A DNA stretch of 46,865 bases from Bacteroidales bacterium (GCA_029210585.1 JARGFP010000029.1:1-46865); one strand, 5' to 3'. Counted from the stretch's first letter, positions 9,953 through 19,334 are shown. Notes: generated by a model not told the origin, from the letters alone. Made by a program: numbers and translations.

Positions 9953-9986
9953 AGTGTTTTAGAAATTAATATACATGTAACATTTT

Positions 9987-11474
9987 TTATTCATAATTAA
10001 GATTTTGTGTCAGTGAACCCTGCGATATATCCAGTTCTGTCTGTGGCACCGGGAAAAGTTCATTTTTGCCTGCTGTGAATCCCAGGGGACCAAGTACTTC
10101 AGCTGCTTTGCCGGTGCGGACCAGGTCCCAGAAGCGGTGCCCTTCCATGGCCAGTTCATGCCTGCGCTCTTCGATGATCATGTCACGCAACAGGTCTTTA
10201 TCAGTTTCAGTGATATCGGGTAATATGCCTGCATTGCCTTCCCGTGCACGTTCACGTACCCTGTTCAGGTATTGCCGTGCCGGTCCAGGTTTGTCATTCT
10301 CATTCAGTGCTTCGGCAGCCATGAGCAACACATCGGCGTACCTGATGATCCTCCGGTTGTGGCCGAACTGCGTGTCGGTGGATAGCCCGGGGATCCACAC
10401 CTTCTGGTTGTAGCATTCGATCTCGATCACGTTTCCCTGGTCATCCTCGATCTCATCGGGTGTGGTGCCGTCGCCCAGGATCTCGATCCCGTCGATCACT
10501 TCCCCCAGGAAGATGACGGTGGCATCCAGCCGCGGATCACCTGCTTCAAATGAGTTCTGCAGGTCAAGCGAAGGGCGGTTAAAGCCCCAGCCCCGGTTCG
10601 GAGTACCACGCACCCCCTGGGTGTTGGCGTACTGGTTGCCGCCACTGCCGCCCCCTGCCACGGCGATGGCACCGACCTCGAAGACCGATTCGGTTCCTTG
10701 CTCGCCATCCGGACCATTGGCATTGGCGAACACCGGCTCCAGACCATATTCCTCTGAATCAATTACCTCAAGGGCATAGAATTCAGCATTTTCAAAATCT
10801 TCCATAAACAGGTACACCTTTGCCAGCAAGGCCTGTGCTGCACCTTTGGTAGCCCTTCCCAGGTTGTTGTCGTTGTATTCGCTCTTCAGGGGGAGGACAT
10901 CAATGGCATCCAGCAGGTCATCAACGATGAACTGGTATATTGAGTCTGCTGGTGTACGCTGCAGTTTCAGCGGCGGTTCGGTGGTGGTCACCAGCGGAAC
11001 GGCACTCCAGGCCCTGACAAGGTCGAAATATAACAGGGCACGTACGAACTGTGCCTCACCGACCAGCCTGTCGCGCAGTGAGGCGGTCATGTCGATCTGC
11101 GGTACTTTCTCTATTACCGTGTTAGAGCGCTTGATTCCCTCGTACAAGGTGCTCCACCAGCGGTCCAGTCCGTCCTGTGTGGCAGTATAATCAAAGGTTT
11201 CGTAGGGTCCGAGTGTCGGCAACTGGTCATTCGGATTGCTGCCTTTGTGTGCATCGTCCGACATGATATCGAGAATAGGGTAGCCTCCTGAATGGTAATG
11301 CCACTGCCGCAGGGTGGTATACACTGCGTTGGTAGCCAGGATGGCATCTGCCTCGGTAGTTGGAAAAACTTCCTGGGTCAGCTGTCCCTGCGGTTTGATA
11401 TCGAGGAAATCCTCGCATGCCGCAACGGGCAGCACCAATATGATCAATATGATATGTCTTGTTATTCTATTCAT
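9987..11474 (-). CDS. susD-like: SusD/RagB-family nutrient-uptake outer membrane lipoprotein
   Basis: The 495-residue length and the sequence layout match SusD. It has a lipoprotein signal ending in VAAC (Cys20), EDFLDIKPQGQLT directly after it, TPR-like helices through the middle, and the typical C-terminal block (RRIIRYADVLLMAAEALNE, then EERRHELAMEGHRFWDLVRT). SusD proteins form the lid over the SusC barrel and bind the incoming oligosaccharide. The start is only 4 bases after the susC stop, so the genes are cotranscribed and probably translationally coupled. A central stretch rich in Gly/Gly-Asn near residue 275 marks the variable ligand region. Specificity for beta-1,2-glucan is inferred only from neighbours. 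Confidence 0.96.
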   Translation of the reverse strand: MNRITRHIILIILVLPVAACEDFLDIKPQGQLTQEVFPTTEADAILATNAVYTTLRQWHYHSGGYPILDIMSDDAHKGSNPNDQLPTLGPYETFDYTATQDGLDRWWSTLYEGIKRSNTVIEKVPQIDMTASLRDRLVGEAQFVRALLYFDLVRAWSAVPLVTTTEPPLKLQRTPADSIYQFIVDDLLDAIDVLPLKSEYNDNNLGRATKGAAQALLAKVYLFMEDFENAEFYALEVIDSEEYGLEPVFANANGPDGEQGTESVFEVGAIAVAGGGSGGNQYANTQGVRGTPNRGWGFNRPSLDLQNSFEAGDPRLDATVIFLGEVIDGIEILGDGTTPDEIEDDQGNVIEIECYNQKVWIPGLSTDTQFGHNRRIIRYADVLLMAAEALNENDKPGPARQYLNRVRERAREGNAGILPDITETDKDLLRDMIIEERRHELAMEGHRFWDLVRTGKAAEVLGPLGFTAGKNELFPVPQTELDISQGSLTQNLNYE

Positions 11475-11478
11475 GACT

Positions 11479-14400
11479 TCAGAATGTTACGTTCAATCCG
11501 ACTGAATACACTGCGGTAACCGGGTAAATCCCGTTGTCGATTCCGTTTGAAAGGACATCCCCGCTGCCAATTTCCGGGGTATAACCGGTGAATTTTGTCA
11601 GTGTGTAGATATTGGAACCTTTGACATAGACCCGGGCCCGCACTGCAGAGATCCTGTTTGCAAACGATTCCGGCAGGCTGTAGCCCAGCGAAACGTTCCT
11701 CAGGCGCAGGAAGGACCCGCTTTGTATGAACCTGTCGGAGGGCAGGTAGTTGTATCCTCCGAACGACGGACGCGGTTCCGTGGTGCTTGTGCCCTGACCG
11801 GTCCAGCGGTCCATTACATGTTGCTCAAAATTGTAGGGATCGGGCCGCACGACCTCCTTCCCGTTGAAAATCTCGTTACCGACCACGCCCTGCAGGTCAA
11901 TGGCCAGGTCGAAGCCGCGCGATTGGATCCCGAAGCTGAACCCGTAAATAAAATCAGGTACCGGTGAACCGATGTAGGTGCGGTCGTTTCCGTTCAGCTC
12001 GCCATCTTCATTTGTATCCACAAACCTGAGGTCGCCTACACCGGCCTGGGACAGGTGGGGATAACTGTTTAATTCGTCTTCGGTCTGGAAGATCCCGTCG
12101 GTCACATACCCGTAGAACGCCCCGATGGGAAGTCCCACGCGGCTGAGGGTGACTGGCTGACCGTTGCCGAGGTAGCCGCCCACAAGCGTGGAGTCGATAC
12201 CACTGTTTCCACCGATGGTGAGCACTTCGTTGTAGACCGTTGAACCCAATACTTTTACATCGTAGCTGAAATTATCCTTTACTTCACGGTAGTTCAGCAT
12301 GAATTCAACCCCCCTGTTCAGGACCGATGCAGCATTGTAGCGGATACGCTGACCGAGCCCGTTGCCAAGGTGTCCCGGTGTGGAGAGTTCCACAAGGATA
12401 TCATCGGTAACCCTGCGGTAATAGTCGACCTCGCCTGTGAGCTTGTTGTTGAAGAATCCGAATTCCAGTCCGACATCGGTCTGTGCGGTGGATTCCCACT
12501 TCAGGTTGGGATTTCCGCTTTTGCCATACGAGGCTGCGGGGAAGGACATGTCGGGTGTTCCCAACACAGCGATGATGTCCGATTGTACCCTGGCATACCG
12601 GTCATAGTAGGTGATCTTGTCGTTGCCGATCATCCCCCAGCTGGCGCGCAATTTCATGTTCGACAGGTAGGGAACATCCTGCATAAAGGATTCCCGGCCG
12701 ATGTTCCACCCTGCAGCGAAAGCAGGGAAATTGGAAAACCGGTTCTCCTTGCTGAACTTGGAGGAACCATCCCTCCTGAATGTCATGGTAACGATATACT
12801 TTTCCTGGAAAGTATAGTTGGTCCGGAACAGGAAGGACATCATGGAATAGTACTGACCGGCATCCACACCGTTGAATATGTTCTGTATCTTGTCGATATT
12901 GTTGGTAGGATCAACAATATAGGAGGGGTTGATATACCAGAATGCCGGGTCATCGCGCGGGATGTTCTCGCCCGAAAGTGAAAAGATTTCGGAAGACTGG
13001 CTCTGTAAGGTATATCCTGCAACTGCATTCAACCGGTGTGCCCCGAAGCTCCGGTCGTAATTGATTGTATTCTCCAGGAGCCACATCAGGTTTTCGGAAG
13101 TACCCTTGTTGAGGTCGCTGTAGGTGTTGTCCTGCTGCGAAGCAGTGCCATCAGGATTGTACACCGTGTAGGCAGGAGTGAAGCTTTTCCGCTTGTGGTA
13201 TCCACCATCAATACCGAAACTGGATTTCAGCGTAAATGCTTCGCCAAGGGTCGCCTGGGCGTAAAGGTTTCCGACAGCGCGAACGCCCTTATTGAAGTTA
13301 TTGGAATTTTCAAGGTCCGCCAGCGGATTCCCCACGTTGTATACCACGGCGTAGCTCCCGTCGTCGTAATAGGGTTCCAGTACCGGCTGGGCCCTGTACA
13401 CTGCATAGGTGACATTGGGAGCATTCTGCCGTGAATAAGGGGCGATGGTGATGTTGTTGCCTACTTCGAACCAATCTCCGAAGTTGTATATGTTGTTCAA
13501 TTTCAGACTGATTCTCTGGTAATTGGATTTATCGATGATCCCATCCTGGTTGAAATACCCGATCCCCATGTAGAAGCGCGATATGTCCCCTTCTCCGGAG
13601 ACAGAGAGTTGGTGGTTCTGCAAAGGTGCGGGACTGAATACCAGGTCCTGCCAGTCGGTGTTCGGCACCGCATCGATATTATTATAAGACCCGGCCCTGA
13701 TCTCGTTGGAGATGATGGCAAACTCCCTGCCATCCAGCAGGTCAATTTTATTCGACAGTACCTGCATGCCATATTCGGTGCTGAAGCTGATCTGCGGTTT
13801 GTCGCCACCGGCGAGTCCCGATTTGGTGGTGATGATGATCACCCCGTTGGCCCCGCGTGAACCATAGATGGCGGTGGCGGATGCATCCTTCAGCACCTCC
13901 AGGGATTCAATGTCGGCCGAATTCAGGAAAGAAATATCATCCAGGATCACCCCGTCCACCACGAATATAGGCGAGGAGTTACCAAAGGTTCCCACACCCC
14001 TGACCCTGACGATGGGGACGGCACCCGGTGCTCCCGAGGTGCTGGTGATCTGCACACCGGCCACTTTGCCCTGCAGACCCTGTTCAGGACTGGAGGCGGT
14101 GATCCGGTTGAGGTCCTCGGTCTTCACGGTGCTGACAGAGCCGGTAAGGTCGCTTTTCCGCACTTTACCGTATCCCACCACGACCAGCTCTTCCAGTCCC
14201 ATGGTTTCGAGTTCGAGTTCCACATCAATCTCGGTCCGGTCGCCCACACGGATCTCCTTGTCCTGGTATCCCATGAACCCGAACACCAGAACATCATCGG
14301 GTGCGCCCACTTCAATGCTGTAGTTACCGTCGAAATCGGAGATCACCCCTGTGGTGGTCCCCTTGATGACCACGTTCACGCTGGGAAGGGATTCGCCGGT

Positions 14401-14517
14401 ATCCCCGGCCGTTACCTTACCGGTGACGGTTCGCTGCTGCCCGCTGACTGCCTGTCCGGGAAGCAAGAGCCCCGTGACCAGCAGTAAGGAGCAGATCAAA
14501 GATTTGGTAATTTTCAT
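11479..14517 (-). CDS. susC-like: SusC/RagA-family TonB-dependent oligosaccharide transporter
   Basis: This 1012-residue outer membrane transporter has a signal peptide (about 1-26, cleaved near QAVSGQ), a carboxypeptidase-D regulatory-like domain (about 28-115, VTGKVTAGDTGESLPSVNVV), a plug (about 120-225, with the SusC signature ending in SPIFVVDGVI and GANGVIIITTKSG) and a beta barrel to a final aromatic residue (SVGLNVTF). There is no N-terminal secretin/STN domain, so it is the transport type rather than an anti-sigma transducing type. It imports oligosaccharides together with SusD, 4 bases downstream. Upstream, 155 bases separate it from the GH144-type gene; that gap contains a 31-bp periodic repeat that probably falls in the leader. 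Confidence 0.97.
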   Translation of the reverse strand: MKITKSLICSLLLVTGLLLPGQAVSGQQRTVTGKVTAGDTGESLPSVNVVIKGTTTGVISDFDGNYSIEVGAPDDVLVFGFMGYQDKEIRVGDRTEIDVELELETMGLEELVVVGYGKVRKSDLTGSVSTVKTEDLNRITASSPEQGLQGKVAGVQITSTSGAPGAVPIVRVRGVGTFGNSSPIFVVDGVILDDISFLNSADIESLEVLKDASATAIYGSRGANGVIIITTKSGLAGGDKPQISFSTEYGMQVLSNKIDLLDGREFAIISNEIRAGSYNNIDAVPNTDWQDLVFSPAPLQNHQLSVSGEGDISRFYMGIGYFNQDGIIDKSNYQRISLKLNNIYNFGDWFEVGNNITIAPYSRQNAPNVTYAVYRAQPVLEPYYDDGSYAVVYNVGNPLADLENSNNFNKGVRAVGNLYAQATLGEAFTLKSSFGIDGGYHKRKSFTPAYTVYNPDGTASQQDNTYSDLNKGTSENLMWLLENTINYDRSFGAHRLNAVAGYTLQSQSSEIFSLSGENIPRDDPAFWYINPSYIVDPTNNIDKIQNIFNGVDAGQYYSMMSFLFRTNYTFQEKYIVTMTFRRDGSSKFSKENRFSNFPAFAAGWNIGRESFMQDVPYLSNMKLRASWGMIGNDKITYYDRYARVQSDIIAVLGTPDMSFPAASYGKSGNPNLKWESTAQTDVGLEFGFFNNKLTGEVDYYRRVTDDILVELSTPGHLGNGLGQRIRYNAASVLNRGVEFMLNYREVKDNFSYDVKVLGSTVYNEVLTIGGNSGIDSTLVGGYLGNGQPVTLSRVGLPIGAFYGYVTDGIFQTEDELNSYPHLSQAGVGDLRFVDTNEDGELNGNDRTYIGSPVPDFIYGFSFGIQSRGFDLAIDLQGVVGNEIFNGKEVVRPDPYNFEQHVMDRWTGQGTSTTEPRPSFGGYNYLPSDRFIQSGSFLRLRNVSLGYSLPESFANRISAVRARVYVKGSNIYTLTKFTGYTPEIGSGDVLSNGIDNGIYPVTAVYSVGLNVTF

Positions 14518-14534
14518 ATCCTTCGTTTAGTTAA

Positions 14535-14638
14535 GTCAGTTCGTTGCCTCCGTCAGTATTCTTTTGTCAGTTCGTTGTTTCTGTCTGTGCTTTTTTATCA
14601 GTTCATTCGTTTCGATCGTACAATAGATCATTCAATAT
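14535..14638. repeat. 31-bp periodic repeat in the susC leader
   Basis: A core TCAGTTCGTTG begins at 14536 and again at 14567. TCAGTTCATTCG begins at 14598 and a weaker TCATTCAAT near 14628. The first three copies are spaced exactly 31 bases apart, close to three helical turns. The tract starts 18 bases upstream of the susC start codon, in the gap after the GH144-type gene. Operator, RNA-protein binding array or simple duplication are all possible. Confidence 0.75.
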
Positions 14639-14672
14639 GCTTTTTTAGCTACAGCCAGGTATTCATTTTCAG

Positions 14673-16100
14673 TCAGCTCCCGGTCTCGTGTGTCTGCTGT
14701 CCGGCCTGGTTGAGCCAGCCCCCTGTAAATCCTGCCTTTTGCAGACCGTTGATGATGTACTTGTTCTTTTTCATCAGGTCCCATACCAGCTCGGACTGGT
14801 AGTTTTCCACCTGGAGGAGGATTGCCCCCTGGTCGATACCTATGTAATCCAGGTCGAACCAGCCCCTGGTACCATCCTCTTTCATGAAAGCCATGTTGTA
14901 GGCATCCTTGAATCCGTATTCCTGGTAGAGTTTGTCGCCATAGGTATCCTTCATGTGCATCAGTGCCCTGATGCATTGTTCAGGTGCAAACGGGATGGAA
15001 CCGCCTGCGGCAGTGGGCGCGATGGTGCCATCGTCGATGATGTGCCGGGAACTTGCTCCCCTGGCCGCATAGGCTCTGAAAACTACCGTGTCGCCCTGGT
15101 ACACCTGCTCTGCATACCCCGGTCCGTCGCATGCAGTGAGGCCCCATTCGTCGGGTCCGTAATTCGGAAATCCCCGCGGGTTGTCTTTGCAATACGCCCT
15201 GTTGGCAAGGGTGGCCCTGCGGGAATTCTCGAAATAGTCCATTTTCTTTCCCTTCATGTAGTCGTCCTGCATCTCCCTGAAATCTATATACATATGCGAA
15301 TACTGGTGACCGAAGAGGGGAGAGAAATTCACATGTTCATAGCCATAAAAATCATCCCACTCATATCCCTTGGACCAGGAAACCCAGGAACTGTCGTGGA
15401 TTGGATGTGTGGGGGATCCCAGGCCAAGAACCACGAGGATCATTGCCTCGTTGTATCCTTCCCATTTTGCTTCGATGAACCCACTTTCCGGGTGCCAGCC
15501 CATGCTCATCCACTCCTGTCCGTTCATGGCCCAGTCCCATTCCACCCTGAGGTAGAGACTGTCGGCAAGTTCACGGATCCTGGCTTCAGCCTCATTTTCC
15601 CTGTCAAAATAGGATTGGCAACTGAGGATACCGGCCATCAGGAGTCCGGTGTCCACGGTGGACAGTTCCACGTTCTTATAGCGCTCACCGGTTCCATATT
15701 CCAGGAAATGATAGTAGAGCCCGTGGTACCCGGTGACACCGTCAGCGGCATCGCCCTGCTCTGATGACCATAGCCAGGAGAGCGTGGAGAGGACGCGTGA
15801 TGCCCCCTCTTCCCGGTTGATATACCCATTCTCAATACCTATTATATAAGCGGTAAGTCCAAAACCGGTGGAAGCGATGCTTGTGAATCGGGGGGTGGGA
15901 TAGCGGTCGTCGGTCTGAAAGGTGACCTTGTCTGCACGGTCCCAGAAAAACATGAAGGTCCGCTCCTTGAGATCATCCAGGAATGCCGCCTGTTCCTTGC
16001 TTTCCCTGCGGACAGAAACAGTATTGCATGACGAAAGGATGAGGAGGATGGCCCCCGCCATGAACAGACTCGTTAAGATAACATACCGTTTTTTGATCAT
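14673..16100 (-). CDS. Glycoamylase/GH144-type endo-beta-1,2-glucanase candidate, lipoprotein
   Basis: The start at 16100 (MIKKRYVIL) is chosen because the lipoprotein signal (ILLILSSC, Cys about 25) follows directly; an in-frame ATG 14 codons upstream lacks any advantage. The 475-residue protein is almost entirely a glycoamylase/GH144-type (alpha/alpha)6 domain. Landmarks are FFWDRAD, STGFGLTAYIIGIENG, GYNEAMILVVLGLGSPTHP, the block PRGFPNYGPDEWGLTACDG, and IAPTAAGGSIPFAPE. It has no Ig domains, unlike its paralogue at 6526-8499. It sits between the regulator and susC and probably starts the PUL transcript. The family founders hydrolyse beta-1,2-glucan internally or release sophorose, which is the inferred job here. 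Outer membrane surface exposure is likely but not proven by sequence. Confidence 0.9.
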   Translation of the reverse strand: MIKKRYVILTSLFMAGAILLILSSCNTVSVRRESKEQAAFLDDLKERTFMFFWDRADKVTFQTDDRYPTPRFTSIASTGFGLTAYIIGIENGYINREEGASRVLSTLSWLWSSEQGDAADGVTGYHGLYYHFLEYGTGERYKNVELSTVDTGLLMAGILSCQSYFDRENEAEARIRELADSLYLRVEWDWAMNGQEWMSMGWHPESGFIEAKWEGYNEAMILVVLGLGSPTHPIHDSSWVSWSKGYEWDDFYGYEHVNFSPLFGHQYSHMYIDFREMQDDYMKGKKMDYFENSRRATLANRAYCKDNPRGFPNYGPDEWGLTACDGPGYAEQVYQGDTVVFRAYAARGASSRHIIDDGTIAPTAAGGSIPFAPEQCIRALMHMKDTYGDKLYQEYGFKDAYNMAFMKEDGTRGWFDLDYIGIDQGAILLQVENYQSELVWDLMKKNKYIINGLQKAGFTGGWLNQAGQQTHETGS

Positions 16101-16466
16101 AATAATTCGATCATCATCATTTGGTTGCATGTGCAACATCAATTGGTTGCTTCTGCAAAAGAAGACTTAAAGATACGAAGACAACATAAACAATTGAAAT
16201 TCTTTTCCTTATGAAAAATACTACATCAAAATGATTGTTGTAGGACCACCTTAATATTTCCTTAACAAGACGAATTGAGAATGGGACAAGTGCTTAATAA
16301 TCAATGAACAGTATTGATATGAATTATAGAATATCCATGAAGTGATGATTGCACAACATTCCCTGTTCTGATGATTCTGCTCAGATAAAGCAAAGGCAAA
16401 AGTGCAGAACAGGTGTTGCAATTGTGTTGTACTGCTTTTCCGAAGGGTTGTTTTCCCGGTGGCTGA
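16101..16466. other. AT-rich intergenic region between regulator and PUL structural genes
   Basis: These 366 bases lie upstream of the GH144-type gene and downstream of the regulator stop. They are clearly richer in A+T than the flanking genes. No credible coding frame is seen. They probably hold the main PUL promoter and the regulator's operator; a candidate box is listed separately. Short repeats such as TTGTTGTA and TTAATAAT are present but form no clear dyad. Confidence 0.5.
16168..16193 (-). promoter_or_regulatory. Candidate Bacteroidota promoter of the PUL
   Basis: On the minus strand TTG is followed after 15 bases by TATCTTTA, close to the Bacteroidota -7 consensus TAnnTTTG. The spacing is shorter than usual, so this is only a candidate. 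It lies about 70 bases upstream of the chosen start of the GH144-type gene. Confidence 0.25.
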
Positions 16467-19334
16467 TCAGAATTCCAGGAGGAACTCCACCAGGTTGTCT
16501 TCGCCGGACAGCCTGAGTTTCTTCCTGAGTCTTGAGCGGTGGACCTCGACGCTTTTGTGGTTGATGTTCAGCAGGGGAGCCAGTTCCTTTGAAGAGAGGT
16601 TCATCCGGAGGTAGGCGCACAATTTCAGATCACCGGGGGTGAGTTCCGGGTATTGTTTTTTCAGTCGCCTGAAGAAATTTTCATGTGTCTGGTCGAAATG
16701 ATATTCGAACACTTTCCATTCATCTTCAGAGGAGATGCTCGTATCGAGCAAATTCATGATTCTTTCGTACAGGTAGTTGGGGTAGCGGTCGCCCAGTTCC
16801 TTCTTCTGGTGTTCGAGTACCTCTCTGACCTTCATCAGCACCTCGTTTTTACGGATCACGTTCATGGTGTAATCGGCCAGCTGGTTGTTTTTGTTGTCCA
16901 GGTCCTTTTGAAGCAGTTCGTTCTTCACCCTGATATATTCCTGTTCTGTCCTGGACTGCTTTTCCCTGGCTTCGTACAATTCCTTTTGTTCGATCCTTCG
17001 GGCATGCAGGCTGAGTCTGCGGAGAAAAGAGAGCCGTATGACAATAATGAGTGCAGTGAAGAGGATGCCATATATAACCAGGGCCAGGGCGGAAAAATAC
17101 CATGGCGGGTGGATCATCAACGGATAACTGGTCACCGGTCCGGGTTGCATGTGGATATTGCATGCCTGCACACTGAACGTATATTTTCCGGCGGGCAACC
17201 GGTCGTATTCCACGCTCGACTGAACGGTCCACTCAGTCCAGTTCCTGTCGAGACCTTTCAGCATGTACCTGTAGAGAGGTGTTTTGTAGTGGGGAAGGGT
17301 GGAAAATGAAAACGAGAGATCCCTTCCGGCATAAGGGATGTTCACAGGATTTGTGCCCGGAACAAGCGGCAGCTTCTCCGGTGGCCGGGATCCTTCCGAG
17401 AGGACCTCCCGGAGGAATGTTTTTTCCGGGAGGGTATTGCCTTTGCCGGGAGGTTCGGTATAGATCGCAAATCCCTTGTCGAGACAAATCAGCGCTTTCT
17501 CCTCGTCGATATTGACGATCCTGGGGAAGGTCCGGCCAAGCTGTATTCCCTGCATGGCCAGGTTATATGCAAAAATACTGTCGATATCACTGCCACTGAT
17601 CCTGTAGGATCCGATCTGCTGGTCCCTGATGAACCAGTATTTGCTGTTGTGTCCCGGAATGATATGTGCTGCCTTGCTGAAGGGACCAAGGGCGTTGTTC
17701 AGGCGTTCGTAGGGAATGATGGTGTCGATCAGGTCGTCGTATGTATAGATTGCTTCCCGCGTGGGGAAAACGACCCGGTTTTCAATTTTAGATACGGAGA
17801 TGTTTTTTTCTGAAGGAAATCCCTGCGCTGTGCCGTAGGTGCGGATCGAGATGATGGAGTCCAGGGCTTCATTCAGCTTAATCCGGAATATATTACGGTG
17901 GAGATGCGCGGCCCATATATTGCCATAGGGATCAATCTCGAATTTGGAAAAGGGTTCGAGGATTCCCTTCACAGACCCGGAGAACTGCCAGCCTTCCGGA
18001 CCCCTCCGGTAAATATTGATGCTGCTGTAGCTACTCTGTATGATCACCTGCTCATTGCCGTTGTCGTAGAGCTGCATGTCGAAGCCGCCATTTACCGGGG
18101 AGAGTTCCTTCAGCCGGTCTCCTTCGACCCTGTATGTTCCTGAATTGTGACCCACCAGCAGTTCATCGTCCACAATGAGGAGGTCCCACACCTGTCCCTG
18201 TGATCCTTCGATCAGCTCGGGGTTTTTGAACGATCGCTGGTCGTCACTCTGCATGCGGATGAGTCCCAGGTTGGTGCCCAGCCAGAGGTAGCCACGGTAC
18301 CAGGCGGCATCGAATACTGTTCCCAGTTCACCGGAGAGATCGAGGTAGTAGCCCAGTACGTCGTTCCTGATCACATGCCCGATGCCCCGGTCGAGTCCCA
18401 GCCATATGTTCCGGCTGGAATCGGCAGCCATGGAGAGGACCGTGTTGTTCTGCAGTACATTGCCTGCATGCAGGTGGTACAGCAGCTTTCCTTCGGTATT
18501 CAGTGCATAGAGCCCTTCCACGATGGTCCCGATGAAATAGTTGCCGTCGAGGAACACCCCGTTGTTGATCTCTGCATTCCTGATTTCACCGGCGATGCTG
18601 ATCTCCCAGGGTACCGCCCGGGTTCCGTCGTAGAGGAAAAGTCCCTTCTTTGCGGCGCCGATCAGCAGCTGCTCCTCCCCGAAAGGAAGCACGAGTTTCA
18701 CTTCATCTCCCTGCAGCGGATCCATCCCCGGAAGCAGCACCAGGGAATCATTCCGCAGTTCGTGCAGACCCAGGTCGATTACATCGATGAAGAGCCGTTC
18801 CCGCACCTTTTGCAGCAGTACTACCGATCCCGGCAGTTCCAGCGGGATGGTTTCATGGCCGTCGTAACAGAATATGGAGGAGAAGGACTGGAAGTACACC
18901 TTGTTGTCAAGCGGAAGGATACGCCAGAACTCGTCATTGTGCAGTTGCTGGTTGTCGAACAGGTTGCTCAGCGAGAAATAGGTCAGTTCTCCGGTTTCAT
19001 CTGCCTTGAAATACCCGAATTCCTGGAATCCCCCCGCGTAGATCCGCTGGTCGGGGGTGACGGCCACCGATCTTACCGTAATGCTCCCCGGCAGGGCCTT
19101 CAGTTTCCAGTGCAATCCATCGGTGTACAGGAGTCCGCTGTTGTTGCCAAAAAATACCAGGCCGTCTTCCCGTGTCTCCACCGACCAGTTCTGGTTCTCG
19201 GCGCGGTACTGGTGCATATCAAAGTTCAGCACCAGGGGGGTGCCCACCGGTTGTGCCGTGAGCAGGTTGTAACCTGTCAGCAGCAATAGTCCCAGCAGGA
19301 TGGCAACAGATCTATGACCGTTTTGCGGTTTCAT
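16467..19334 (-). CDS. Membrane-spanning propeller sensor with Y_Y_Y domain and LuxR-type DNA-binding domain
   Basis: The 955-residue protein has a signal peptide (about 1-28), a long periplasmic region with two-component-regulator propeller repeats (about 30-630, with elements such as SSRNIWLGLDRGIG and YGNIWAAHLHRNI), a triple-tyrosine (Y_Y_Y) domain (about 650-740), one membrane segment (about 746-767), a coiled coil (about 775-850) and a LuxR-type helix-turn-helix (about 890-950: ELTPGDLKLCAYLRMNLSS, SVEVHRSRLRKKL). There is no histidine kinase or receiver domain, so this is a one-component regulator that joins periplasmic ligand sensing directly to DNA binding. It lies upstream of the PUL on the same strand and presumably activates it when the oligosaccharide reaches the periplasm. 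Confidence 0.92.
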   Translation of the reverse strand: MKPQNGHRSVAILLGLLLLTGYNLLTAQPVGTPLVLNFDMHQYRAENQNWSVETREDGLVFFGNNSGLLYTDGLHWKLKALPGSITVRSVAVTPDQRIYAGGFQEFGYFKADETGELTYFSLSNLFDNQQLHNDEFWRILPLDNKVYFQSFSSIFCYDGHETIPLELPGSVVLLQKVRERLFIDVIDLGLHELRNDSLVLLPGMDPLQGDEVKLVLPFGEEQLLIGAAKKGLFLYDGTRAVPWEISIAGEIRNAEINNGVFLDGNYFIGTIVEGLYALNTEGKLLYHLHAGNVLQNNTVLSMAADSSRNIWLGLDRGIGHVIRNDVLGYYLDLSGELGTVFDAAWYRGYLWLGTNLGLIRMQSDDQRSFKNPELIEGSQGQVWDLLIVDDELLVGHNSGTYRVEGDRLKELSPVNGGFDMQLYDNGNEQVIIQSSYSSINIYRRGPEGWQFSGSVKGILEPFSKFEIDPYGNIWAAHLHRNIFRIKLNEALDSIISIRTYGTAQGFPSEKNISVSKIENRVVFPTREAIYTYDDLIDTIIPYERLNNALGPFSKAAHIIPGHNSKYWFIRDQQIGSYRISGSDIDSIFAYNLAMQGIQLGRTFPRIVNIDEEKALICLDKGFAIYTEPPGKGNTLPEKTFLREVLSEGSRPPEKLPLVPGTNPVNIPYAGRDLSFSFSTLPHYKTPLYRYMLKGLDRNWTEWTVQSSVEYDRLPAGKYTFSVQACNIHMQPGPVTSYPLMIHPPWYFSALALVIYGILFTALIIVIRLSFLRRLSLHARRIEQKELYEAREKQSRTEQEYIRVKNELLQKDLDNKNNQLADYTMNVIRKNEVLMKVREVLEHQKKELGDRYPNYLYERIMNLLDTSISSEDEWKVFEYHFDQTHENFFRRLKKQYPELTPGDLKLCAYLRMNLSSKELAPLLNINHKSVEVHRSRLRKKLRLSGEDNLVEFLLEF

